Shown here piece after piece: positions 5,507 to 12,765 of a stretch of DNA of 64,000 bases (position 1 is its first letter; each line of letters opens with the position of its first letter). The position numbers and the translations under genes were made by a program. The notes below the pieces were generated by a model. That model worked only from the letters and a program-made list of their open reading frames with translations, made no database searches and was not told the DNA's origin. This DNA comes from Candidatus Solibacter sp. (lineage in GTDB: Bacteria > Acidobacteriota > Terriglobia > Bryobacterales > Bryobacteraceae). The stretch is taken from the NCBI GenBank assembly GCA_013822245.1, contig PNKE01000013.1:22902-86901 (forward strand), given 5' to 3'.

Positions 5507-8209
5507 CTATATGCGGGCGAGGCTGCGGTAGATTTCCGCCTGGCGGTTGGCGATGCGGTCCCAATCGAAGTCGCGTTCGACGGTGCGGCGGGCGTCGGAT
5601 TCGATGCGTTTGCGGGCGGCGGGGTTCGAGAAGAGATCGAGGATGGCGCGAGACGTTTCCTGGCCTGTGTGGACGACGATGACGCCGGCGCCGGGCTTCA
5701 GGTCGAGACCGTTGATGCCGGCGGGGGTGGAGACGATGGCCTTGCCCATGGCCATGGCCTCCATGATTTTGATGTTGGTGCCGGCGGAGGCGAGCAGCGG
5801 GGCGATGACGGCGGCGGCGCGGTGGTAGGCCGGGCGGACATCGGAGACGAAGGCATCCATTTCGATGCCGGGCTGGTCGAGATCGATGGAGACGCGGTCG
5901 CGGTAGAGGCCGAGGTAATGTTCGGGCCGGGCGCCGGCGATCACGTGAAGCGTCGCGCCGGCGTCGCGCAGGGCGGGCCAGGCTTCATCAAGGAAGAAGC
6001 GCAGCGCCATGATGTTGGGCAGGTGGGCGAAGGAGCCGATGAAGAGGATGCGGCGGGGGTCGGGCTCGGATTGGGACGGGCGGAAACGTTCGAGATCGAC
6101 GCCGTTGGCGAGGGTTTCGACGCGGCGTGCGCCGCTGACCATCCGGCTGTCCTTTTCCGACATGGTGAGGACGCAATCGACGGCTCCCCAGGCCCAGTGC
6201 TCGAAGGTCCGCCAGCGTTCGAGTTGCCGGGCGGTTTCCCAGTCGCCCTGACGGTCGAGCAGTTGGGTGTAGAGGTCGATGGTAATGTCGTGTTCGACCA
6301 GCAGGCAGGGGACGGGCGAGCAGTCCGGAGCATAGAGGCCCATCTGGGTGAATTCGAGTTGGACCAGCGCGGGCGAGTGTTTGCGGATCATCTCGCGCAG
6401 GGCGGCGCGGAACGGCAGGGTGTCGTGTTCCTCGACGACTTCGGGACGGCTGGTGAGCGGGCGGAGATGGCTGCCGACGCGGCGGACGAGAACGGCTTCG
6501 CGGCAGATGTCGAGGATCTCGGGCGCGGGGGTGAACGGCTGGTCGCAGAACGAGATGAGGACCTGGTCGAAGTCGCGGGCGGCGCGGCGCATGAGGTTGA
6601 ACATGCGGACTGCGCCGCCGTGCGAGAGCGGGAACGGGATGTAAGGGCTGGCGACGATGACCACGGGCCGGCCGCTTCCCTGCCCCTGGCGGCCTGGGAA
6701 TGAAAACGTCTCGCCGCCGGCGAGATTCATGGCCAGGCGCTCGCTGACAAGGCCCCCAGGCGCGAGGCCGATGTGGCGTTCGACTTCGAGGGCGGATTTC
6801 AGCGCCGGCAGTGCCCATTTTGGCGGCGGCTCCTGGGCGGCGTGCCAGTTGATGCGCAGGACGGCGCGGTTCCATAGTTCGGCGAACAGTGCGGAGTCGG
6901 AGACCGAGCGGGCGAGGAAGATGAGATAGTTGCGTTCGACGGCGAGGCGGATTTCGTCCTCGGAGAAGTAGCGCGAGGTGGTCGCGCGGTGGTGATGGAG
7001 GACTTCGGCCTTCGCCGAGAAGACGGTGGGCCAGCCGCGGGCCCAGCCGCGCCAGCCGGCGTCGAGATCCTCGACATAGGCGGGCTTGAAGGCTTCGCCG
7101 AACGAGCCGATGGCGCGCAGCTTGCGGGTGTCGTAGAGCGAGCAGCCGCCGCTGCCGTAGGTGACGTAAGTGAGGTCCTCGCCGTCGAGGGGAGTCTCGC
7201 AGCGGACGGGGAAGTCCTGGGGTTCTCCGGTGGGGGAGAGGACGGCCTTGCCGGTCTCTTCGCGGCGTTTGCCTTGAGGGAAGAAGATCTGGGCGGTGGA
7301 GCAGAACAGGCCCGGGACGCGGGCGAAGGGATCGAGCAGCGCGGCGAAGAAGCCGGGGCGGATCTCCATGTCGTTGTTCAACAGGCAGAGATGGGAAAAG
7401 CGGGCGCGGGCGATGCCGCGGTTGACGGCCAGGGCGAAGCCGAGCGGCGAGGGGTGGACGATGCAGACGACTTGGGGGTGGGATTCGGCGAGCCATTGGG
7501 CGGTGGAGTCGTTGGAGCCGTTGTCGACGACGATGACCTCGGAGGGGTGGCAGGCAAGGCCGTCGAACAGTGAAGGCAACATGCGGGCGAGCAGGTCGCG
7601 GCCGTTGCGGGAGGGGATGACGACGGTGATGCCCTCGGGCAGGGGGTCAGCCAAAGCAGCCGATTGCCTGGGCAGGCGGGACTTGAGAGCCGCGGCACGC
7701 GCGCCGGCACGGACGGCGAGACGGTAGATGACGGGGCGGATGAGTGATGCGGGGTGGAGCAGGCGCCAGAGTTGGGTGTAGAACCAGCCGCCGGGCCGGG
7801 TCTCCCAGCGGATGAAGTTGCCGGTGCGCCAGAGAAGATGGCGGAGGATGGATAGCGCCGAGCGGGGATGGAGGCGGACGTGGTCGAGGTTTTCGTTGAA
7901 GACAAGCGTGCGGTGGCGGCCGAGAGCGGCGGCCAGCCGGCGCATGGCCCAGAAGGGCTGGCGGGGCTGGGAGATGAGGGCTGCCCAGGCAGGCTGGCGG
8001 CCGTTGAGATCGGCGAGGATGCGGGCGCGGTTTTCCTCGTATGAGCGGCCGAGTTTCCAGGGGATCCAGCGGCCCTCGGGCGGGGGGAATTCGGAGACGA
8101 CGTAGAGGTCAAGCTGAGGGGCGACGGCGCGGAAGCGTTGGAGGAATTCGGGGATCAGGTCCTCGGTGCCGGAGGCGAAGGCGAGCAGGACCTGTTCACT
8201 GGGGGCCAC
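5507..8209 (-). CDS. Two-domain glycosyltransferase: GT2 followed by GT4-type
   Basis: A 900-residue fusion. The GTG start at 8209 follows the upstream stop by 2 bp. Residues about 195-450 form a GT2 (GT-A) domain: ITVVIPSRNGRDLLARML, then VDNGSNDST and the DxD-like LLNNDMEIRPGFF. Residues about 510-900 form a GT-B domain of GT4 type, with SPYIPFPLSHGGAVRMFNLM at its start, ILFIGSFAHLPNIMALRFF at the hinge and the nucleotide-sugar-binding stretch GTNIKIMEAMAMGKAIVSTP. Such fusions add successive sugars to lipid-linked or surface glycans in the cytoplasm. The first 190 residues are unassigned. Acceptor and donor sugars are unknown. Confidence 0.85.
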   Translation of the reverse strand: MAPSEQVLLAFASGTEDLIPEFLQRFRAVAPQLDLYVVSEFPPPEGRWIPWKLGRSYEENRARILADLNGRQPAWAALISQPRQPFWAMRRLAAALGRHRTLVFNENLDHVRLHPRSALSILRHLLWRTGNFIRWETRPGGWFYTQLWRLLHPASLIRPVIYRLAVRAGARAAALKSRLPRQSAALADPLPEGITVVIPSRNGRDLLARMLPSLFDGLACHPSEVIVVDNGSNDSTAQWLAESHPQVVCIVHPSPLGFALAVNRGIARARFSHLCLLNNDMEIRPGFFAALLDPFARVPGLFCSTAQIFFPQGKRREETGKAVLSPTGEPQDFPVRCETPLDGEDLTYVTYGSGGCSLYDTRKLRAIGSFGEAFKPAYVEDLDAGWRGWARGWPTVFSAKAEVLHHHRATTSRYFSEDEIRLAVERNYLIFLARSVSDSALFAELWNRAVLRINWHAAQEPPPKWALPALKSALEVERHIGLAPGGLVSERLAMNLAGGETFSFPGRQGQGSGRPVVIVASPYIPFPLSHGGAVRMFNLMRRAARDFDQVLISFCDQPFTPAPEILDICREAVLVRRVGSHLRPLTSRPEVVEEHDTLPFRAALREMIRKHSPALVQLEFTQMGLYAPDCSPVPCLLVEHDITIDLYTQLLDRQGDWETARQLERWRTFEHWAWGAVDCVLTMSEKDSRMVSGARRVETLANGVDLERFRPSQSEPDPRRILFIGSFAHLPNIMALRFFLDEAWPALRDAGATLHVIAGARPEHYLGLYRDRVSIDLDQPGIEMDAFVSDVRPAYHRAAAVIAPLLASAGTNIKIMEAMAMGKAIVSTPAGINGLDLKPGAGVIVVHTGQETSRAILDLFSNPAARKRIESDARRTVERDFDWDRIANRQAEIYRSLARI

Positions 8210-8211
8210 GT

Positions 8212-9321
8212 CTAAACCAGGGTATGCCAGGAAGGCAGGGCGCGGCCGGCGATGTGGTCCCGCCAGAGGGCGAGGGCCTGGAGGCAGAACACAGTGGAGA
8301 CGGGATTGACGAAAGGCGCGGGCGAGCCGGAGCGGCGGCCGAAGCAGAAGCCGCCATCGATGTTGGCGGCGCCGCCGGACATCTGGTGGGAAGCGGCCCA
8401 GGAGGCTTCCTCGGCGGCGGCGGATTCGTCGAGAGCCAGGATGCCGGCGGCGTCGGCCCAGAGGCGGACGCGGAGGATCTGGGCGGGGACATCGGCGCGT
8501 TCGAATTCAGGGCGGACGCGGCGGAGCAGCGAGGCGGCGCGGGCGATGCCGTCGCACAGGGCGGCGGCGACGGCGGGGTCGGCTGTGCGCGAGAGGCAGG
8601 CTTCGAGGAAGTAGCAGTAGGCATGGAGGCGGTCCATGACGCGAGGGCCGGGTTCGGCTTCGGGGAAGGCGGCATGGGTGGAGATGGCGCGCTGGAGAGC
8701 GGCGTCAAAGTGGGCGAGCCAGGAGGAATCGCCGGTGGCATCGGCGAGGCCGTGCCAGGCGAGGGCGGATTTCAACTGATAGCAGCCGGGCTGGCGGGAC
8801 CAGCGGTCTTCGCGCGGGGCGGGCTGCTTCGAGGGCAGGCCGAGGATGGGGTGGATGTCGGCTGGATTGACGAAGTCGTGGAGCATGGAGTCGCCGCAGG
8901 CGGTCGCGCAGATGAGGAATGAGGTCTCTCCGGTGGTGCGCCAGAGGCGGAGCAGGGCGCGGACGATGATGCCGTTGTCGAAGAAGTAGGAGGCGTGTTC
9001 CGGAAGCGGTTCGCCGGCTGACCATTCGAAGGGCATGGCGGCGAGATCGGCGTCCCATGCCGAATCGGCGAGGAAGCGGGCGGCGCGGCATGCGGCATCG
9101 AGCAGGCGGGGGTCGCCCAGGCGGGAGTGAAGGTCGAGCGTGGAGCTGATGAAATAACCGGTGATTTCGGTGGAGATGCGGGCGTTCTGATGGCGGTCAG
9201 TGAAATGGTAGCGGGCGACGCCGCCGGAGGGTTCTTGAATGCCGGAATGGAGGAGCCACTTGGCGCCCTGTTCGAGGATGGCGGGCGCTAGAGGGTTGGC
9301 GGGGGTCTCGGATCGTGTCAA
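8212..9321 (-). CDS. Predicted alpha/alpha-barrel (six-hairpin glycosidase-like) protein
   Basis: A 369-residue soluble protein with a TTG start at 9321. It is helical throughout, with repeated motifs of the (alpha/alpha)-toroid type: GAKWLLHSGIQEPSGGVARY, STEITGYFISSTLDLHSRL, YFFDNGIIVRALLRLWRTTG, YQLKSALAWHGLADATGDSSW. This pattern is seen in six-hairpin glycosidases and in proteins next to surface-glycan glycosyltransferases. No signal peptide is present. It lies 2 bp upstream of the fused glycosyltransferase, so the two are very likely co-translated and act on the same glycan. Catalytic residues could not be assigned. Confidence 0.6.
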   Translation of the reverse strand: MTRSETPANPLAPAILEQGAKWLLHSGIQEPSGGVARYHFTDRHQNARISTEITGYFISSTLDLHSRLGDPRLLDAACRAARFLADSAWDADLAAMPFEWSAGEPLPEHASYFFDNGIIVRALLRLWRTTGETSFLICATACGDSMLHDFVNPADIHPILGLPSKQPAPREDRWSRQPGCYQLKSALAWHGLADATGDSSWLAHFDAALQRAISTHAAFPEAEPGPRVMDRLHAYCYFLEACLSRTADPAVAAALCDGIARAASLLRRVRPEFERADVPAQILRVRLWADAAGILALDESAAAEEASWAASHQMSGGAANIDGGFCFGRRSGSPAPFVNPVSTVFCLQALALWRDHIAGRALPSWHTLV

Positions 9322-9374
9322 GAGCTTCGCTACCGGTGCTTTGAAATAGACAGAATCCCTATTTTAGCAGCCCG

Positions 9375-10907
9375 TCAGAGGGCTTTCAGGAGGATCATTG
9401 CGCGGTCAGTGGCGGGCGCGGGGCCGGATTCCTCGATGGTGCGGAAGACGAGGCGGACGAGGTCGGATGCCTTACGGCCCTCCCAATCGATGAGGGCGTC
9501 GGCGAGGCGGGAGTCGCTCATGGGTTCGTTGGGATCGGCCGAAGGATTGAACAGGAGGCTGAGGCTGGGGATGGCGACGAGGTCGCCCGGGCGGAGGGTG
9601 ACTTCAGCGACGCGAAAGCCGGTGGGCGGCTCGATGGCCATAGGCGTGCTGGATTCCGGCAGGCGGAGGACCTGAGCGCCGTCGGGTTCGCGGCGGACCA
9701 TGAGCGGGGGCACGGCGCCGGCGTTGACGTAGGCGAGGGTGCGGGACTGGGGCGAGTAGCGGCCGCAGAACAGACGCACGGGGGAGGGCTTCTCGCTCGA
9801 TGAGAGCAGGGCGCGTTCGGTGGATTGGAGCAGCTCGGCGAGATCCTCGGCGTAAGCCTGGAACCGGCTGCGGAGTAGCACCTGAAGCTGGGCGATCTGG
9901 ACGGCGGCCTCCATGCCGGTGGATTCGACTTCGGCCAGGACGATGCCGAGAGCGCCCTGGGGCAGCGAGATGAGGTCGATGAACTGGCCCTGGGGCGCCT
10001 GGCCGCGCCAGTATTCGGCGCCGTATTCGAGGCCGGCGATGTCGGGCAGGTCGGGCGGGACGAGGCGGCCCATGGCGCGGCGCCAGAGCAGTTGTTCGCG
10101 TTCGGCGGCCAGCAGTTCAGCCTGTTCGAGGGAGTAGGCCCGCGCGGCTTCGACGGAGTGGAGGGCGATGCCGGCCTGCAGGGCGCAGATTTCGAGGTAG
10201 GTCCGGGTTTCGGGCCGGAGAGGGGCATCGTAGGGCAGGGTAACGGCGAGCCATTCGACGGATTCGGCGGTCACGGGCAAAGGGAAGAGATGGACGCCGC
10301 CGTTGTCGCGCGAGACGTGAGAGCGAAGTGGATCGAGGGTGGAGAGGCTCATATCGGGATAGCTGGGTGTGACGCCGATTCGAGCGGTGAGCAGGGAGGC
10401 GAGGCAGATCCAGTCCGCGCGGTCTTCACGGCCGATAACCTCAACCATCGAGGCGTCGAGATTTTCGGCGGCGGCGCGGCAGAGTTCGCCGCGCAGCGCC
10501 CCGGGATCCATGGCCGAACGGATACGGACGCCGGTCTTGAGAGCGCGGCGCCGCCATACGCGGTTCGACTCGGTCTGGACCTCCGATGCGTCCCGCAGCC
10601 AGGAGAAAAGCCACCATGCGCCGGTACAGAGGACGGTAGCGCCCGCGATGGCGAAAGCCAGGCGCAGGACCATCGACTGGCCATGGCTGACCGAGAACAG
10701 GACCACGCCAAAAACCAGGCAGGCGATCAGGGCCAGGGCTGATTCGGCGCTCACGGGCGAGGCCCGGCGGCGGCCATGGCGGACCGAGGCATGGACCTCG
10801 AATCTGCGGCCGGTGAGAGCGAGATGAAGGGCCGTGAGCAGCAGCAAGACGCTGAAGCCGAGCCAGGCGGCGACGGTCCAGATGGTGTCGGGTTGAAGGG
10901 CGTTCAC
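9375..10907 (-). CDS. Membrane GAF/PP2C (SpoIIE-like) protein with degenerate active site
   Basis: A 510-residue protein with a GTG start. Three hydrophobic helices lie within the first 130 residues. A GAF-like domain (about 140-270) and a short coiled segment (YSLEQAELLAAEREQLLWRR) precede a SpoIIE/PP2C-type domain (about 290-510). The PP2C fold is recognisable (FIDLISLPQGALGIVLAEVESTG, YVNAGAVPPLMVRRE, TDRAMILLKAL). Three metal-site signatures are altered: the usual GD-x-x-D becomes GQFID, the GDVxGxG motif becomes AEVESTG, and the TDG motif after GDL is replaced by IPSLS. It may be a pseudophosphatase acting as a signalling scaffold. It sits 55 bp downstream of the amino-acid permease. Confidence 0.7.
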   Translation of the reverse strand: MNALQPDTIWTVAAWLGFSVLLLLTALHLALTGRRFEVHASVRHGRRRASPVSAESALALIACLVFGVVLFSVSHGQSMVLRLAFAIAGATVLCTGAWWLFSWLRDASEVQTESNRVWRRRALKTGVRIRSAMDPGALRGELCRAAAENLDASMVEVIGREDRADWICLASLLTARIGVTPSYPDMSLSTLDPLRSHVSRDNGGVHLFPLPVTAESVEWLAVTLPYDAPLRPETRTYLEICALQAGIALHSVEAARAYSLEQAELLAAEREQLLWRRAMGRLVPPDLPDIAGLEYGAEYWRGQAPQGQFIDLISLPQGALGIVLAEVESTGMEAAVQIAQLQVLLRSRFQAYAEDLAELLQSTERALLSSSEKPSPVRLFCGRYSPQSRTLAYVNAGAVPPLMVRREPDGAQVLRLPESSTPMAIEPPTGFRVAEVTLRPGDLVAIPSLSLLFNPSADPNEPMSDSRLADALIDWEGRKASDLVRLVFRTIEESGPAPATDRAMILLKAL

Positions 10908-10962
10908 GGCTTACATCCGTTCAATGGCCGGCGGGGCGGCCGGAGTCGAAACCTTGTCAGCA

Positions 10963-12465
10963 TCAGCGGCCGGACCGGGCGAGTGCACTGTTCTTCCTCC
11001 CGAAGACGAAATAGATGATCAGACCCACGATGCTCCAGCCAAAAAACCGGATCCATGTCTCAAGCGGCAGGGCGAGCATCAGAACCAGGCAACTGGCGAT
11101 GGCCAGCAGCGGGAACAGAGGTCCAAGCGGGACGGTGAATCCGCGCTTGCGGTCCGGTTGGGTGCGGCGCAGGACGAGAACGCCCGCGCTGACGACGGCG
11201 AAGGCGAACAGAGTGCCGATGTTGGAGAGGTCGGCGAAGGTGCCGACATCCCAGACGCCGGCGGGGATGCCGACGGCGAGGCCGGCGATCCAGGTGCTGA
11301 CATGAGGCGTCTTGTAGCGCGAGTGAACCTTGGAGAAGAACGCGGGGAGCAGGCCGTCGCGGGACATGGCGAACCAGACGCGGGCCTGGCCGTACTGGAA
11401 AACGAGCAGCGAACTGATCATGCCGCCGAGGGCGCCGATATCGACCCATTTCCACAGCGTATTCATGTTGAGGTTCTTGAGGGCGGCGACGACGGGAGCG
11501 GCGTTGTTCAGCGTTCTCCAATCGGCGATGCCGGTGAGCACGACGGCGACGCCGATATAGAGCACCGAGCAGACGGCGAGTGTGCCGAGGATGCCGATGG
11601 GCATATCGCGCTGGGGGTTCTTGCACTCTTCGGCGGCGGTGGAGACCGAGTCGAAGCCGATGTAGGTGAAAAAAACGATGGCCGCGCCGGTGAGCACGCC
11701 GCTGAAGCCGTTGGGCATGAAGGGGACGTAGTTTTCAGGGACGATGGCGCGGCCGGCGCCGACGATGAAGATGAGGATGGCGGCGATTTTGACGATCACC
11801 ATGATGTCGTTGGCGCGGGCGCTTTCCTTGATGCCGTGGACCAGCAGCACGGTGAGCAGCATCAGCACGACGAACGCCGGCAGGTTGAACCAGGCTCCGG
11901 TATAGGACCCGGCGGCGATGGCGGGTTCACAGAGTTCGCGCGGCAGGTGGACGCCGAAGACGCCGCTGATGATGTGGCTGACGTGGGCGGAGAACCCCAC
12001 GGCGACGGCCATGTTGGAGACGGCGTATTCGAGGATCAGATTCCAGCCGATCATCCAGGCGGTGAGTTCGCCCATGGTGGCGTAGGCGTAGGTGTAGGCG
12101 GAGCCGGCCACGGGGATGGTGGAGGCCATTTCGGCGTAGCAGAGGGCGGCGAAACCGCAGGCCAGGGCGGTGAGAAAGAACGACAGGGCGATGCCGGGAC
12201 CGGCGCCGGGGCGGCCGATGGTGAACTCCGACTGCCCGCCGTTCCTGATGAGTTCGAGCAGCGGGACATGAAAGATGGAATGGAAGCTGCGGATCTCGCC
12301 GGCGGCGGCGGTTCCGGTGAGGATAAAGATGCCGCTGCCGATGACCGCGCCGATGCCGAGGGCCATCAGGCTCCAGGCGCCGAGGTGGCGATCGAGCCGC
12401 TTGCCCTCCTCGTTCGAGGCGGCGACGAGAGCTTCGATGCTCTTGGTCCGGAAAAGCTGGTTCAC
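10963..12465 (-). CDS. APC-family amino acid permease (cationic-amino-acid-transporter type)
   Basis: A 500-residue membrane protein. The GTG start at 12465 has a good ggaggg 7 nt upstream. The APC signature in helix 1 is clear (ALGIGAVIGSGIFILTGTAA), and 12-14 hydrophobic helices follow. The N-terminus (FRTKSIEALVAASNEEGKRL) and the sequence SFFLTALACGFAALCYAEMAS place it near the YfnA/CAT group, which takes up neutral or basic amino acids. Helix 6 carries FFTYIGFDSVSTAAEECKNP. A perfect 18-bp palindrome lies 37 bp upstream of the start and may be an operator. Confidence 0.9.
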   Translation of the reverse strand: MNQLFRTKSIEALVAASNEEGKRLDRHLGAWSLMALGIGAVIGSGIFILTGTAAAGEIRSFHSIFHVPLLELIRNGGQSEFTIGRPGAGPGIALSFFLTALACGFAALCYAEMASTIPVAGSAYTYAYATMGELTAWMIGWNLILEYAVSNMAVAVGFSAHVSHIISGVFGVHLPRELCEPAIAAGSYTGAWFNLPAFVVLMLLTVLLVHGIKESARANDIMVIVKIAAILIFIVGAGRAIVPENYVPFMPNGFSGVLTGAAIVFFTYIGFDSVSTAAEECKNPQRDMPIGILGTLAVCSVLYIGVAVVLTGIADWRTLNNAAPVVAALKNLNMNTLWKWVDIGALGGMISSLLVFQYGQARVWFAMSRDGLLPAFFSKVHSRYKTPHVSTWIAGLAVGIPAGVWDVGTFADLSNIGTLFAFAVVSAGVLVLRRTQPDRKRGFTVPLGPLFPLLAIASCLVLMLALPLETWIRFFGWSIVGLIIYFVFGRKNSALARSGR

Positions 12466-12480
12466 CGCGTTCCCTCCGGG

Positions 12481-12519
12481 GATCGGAATTCGATCTGCCT
12501 TGAACCGCCGCGGCGGTTC
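12481..12519. promoter_or_regulatory. Two palindromes upstream of the amino-acid permease
   Basis: GATCG-gaatt-CGATC (12481-12495) is followed by the perfect 18-bp palindrome GAACCGCCGCGGCGGTTC (12502-12519). They lie 16-54 bp upstream of the permease start. The position suits a repressor operator or an mRNA leader hairpin. No regulator gene is adjacent, so the binding protein is unknown. Confidence 0.45.
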
Positions 12520-12606
12520 GAGTCCGGTTCCGGTTTGAATTCGACGTGGAATCCCCGCCGGCGGGCCAGGGGCGCGGCGGCGGGGACCGGAAGACGGCGG
12601 CCGGAC

Positions 12607-12765
12607 TTAGCGGCGGCTCTTGCCCTTTGAGGCGGAGCGGACCTTCTGCTTGCGTGAGCCGCGGTCGACGTCGGAAGGACGCTTGCCGATGGGCGGGGCC
12701 TCGGCGCGGGCTTTGCGCTTAGCTTCCTTGCGTTCTTCGCGGCCGGTGATGTTCTTCGTGTTCAT
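12607..12765 (-). CDS. Small Arg/Lys-rich protein translationally coupled to pcrA
   Basis: A 52-residue ORF whose ATG overlaps the pcrA stop as ATGA (12762-12765), with gaagg upstream as ribosome-binding site. The protein is extremely basic: it starts MNTKNITGREERKEAKRKAR and ends KQKVRSASKGKSRR, with no hydrophobic segment. Such composition suggests nucleic-acid or ribosome binding. The overlap argues for a real gene made in proportion to the helicase. I recognise no family. A similar-sized basic protein is encoded at 33516. Confidence 0.65.
   Translation of the reverse strand: MNTKNITGREERKEAKRKARAEAPPIGKRPSDVDRGSRKQKVRSASKGKSRR

Noticed and set aside
12501..12535. tRNA-like T-loop ggttcgagtcc
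   Set aside because: No acceptor, D or anticodon arm can be formed upstream. The bases belong to a perfect palindrome instead.
10924..12630. A 568-codon plus-strand open frame rich in Gly, Asp and Glu
   Set aside because: It is the reverse-strand shadow of the amino-acid permease, which has membrane helices, an APC motif and a ribosome-binding site. Biased GC3 keeps the opposite frame open.
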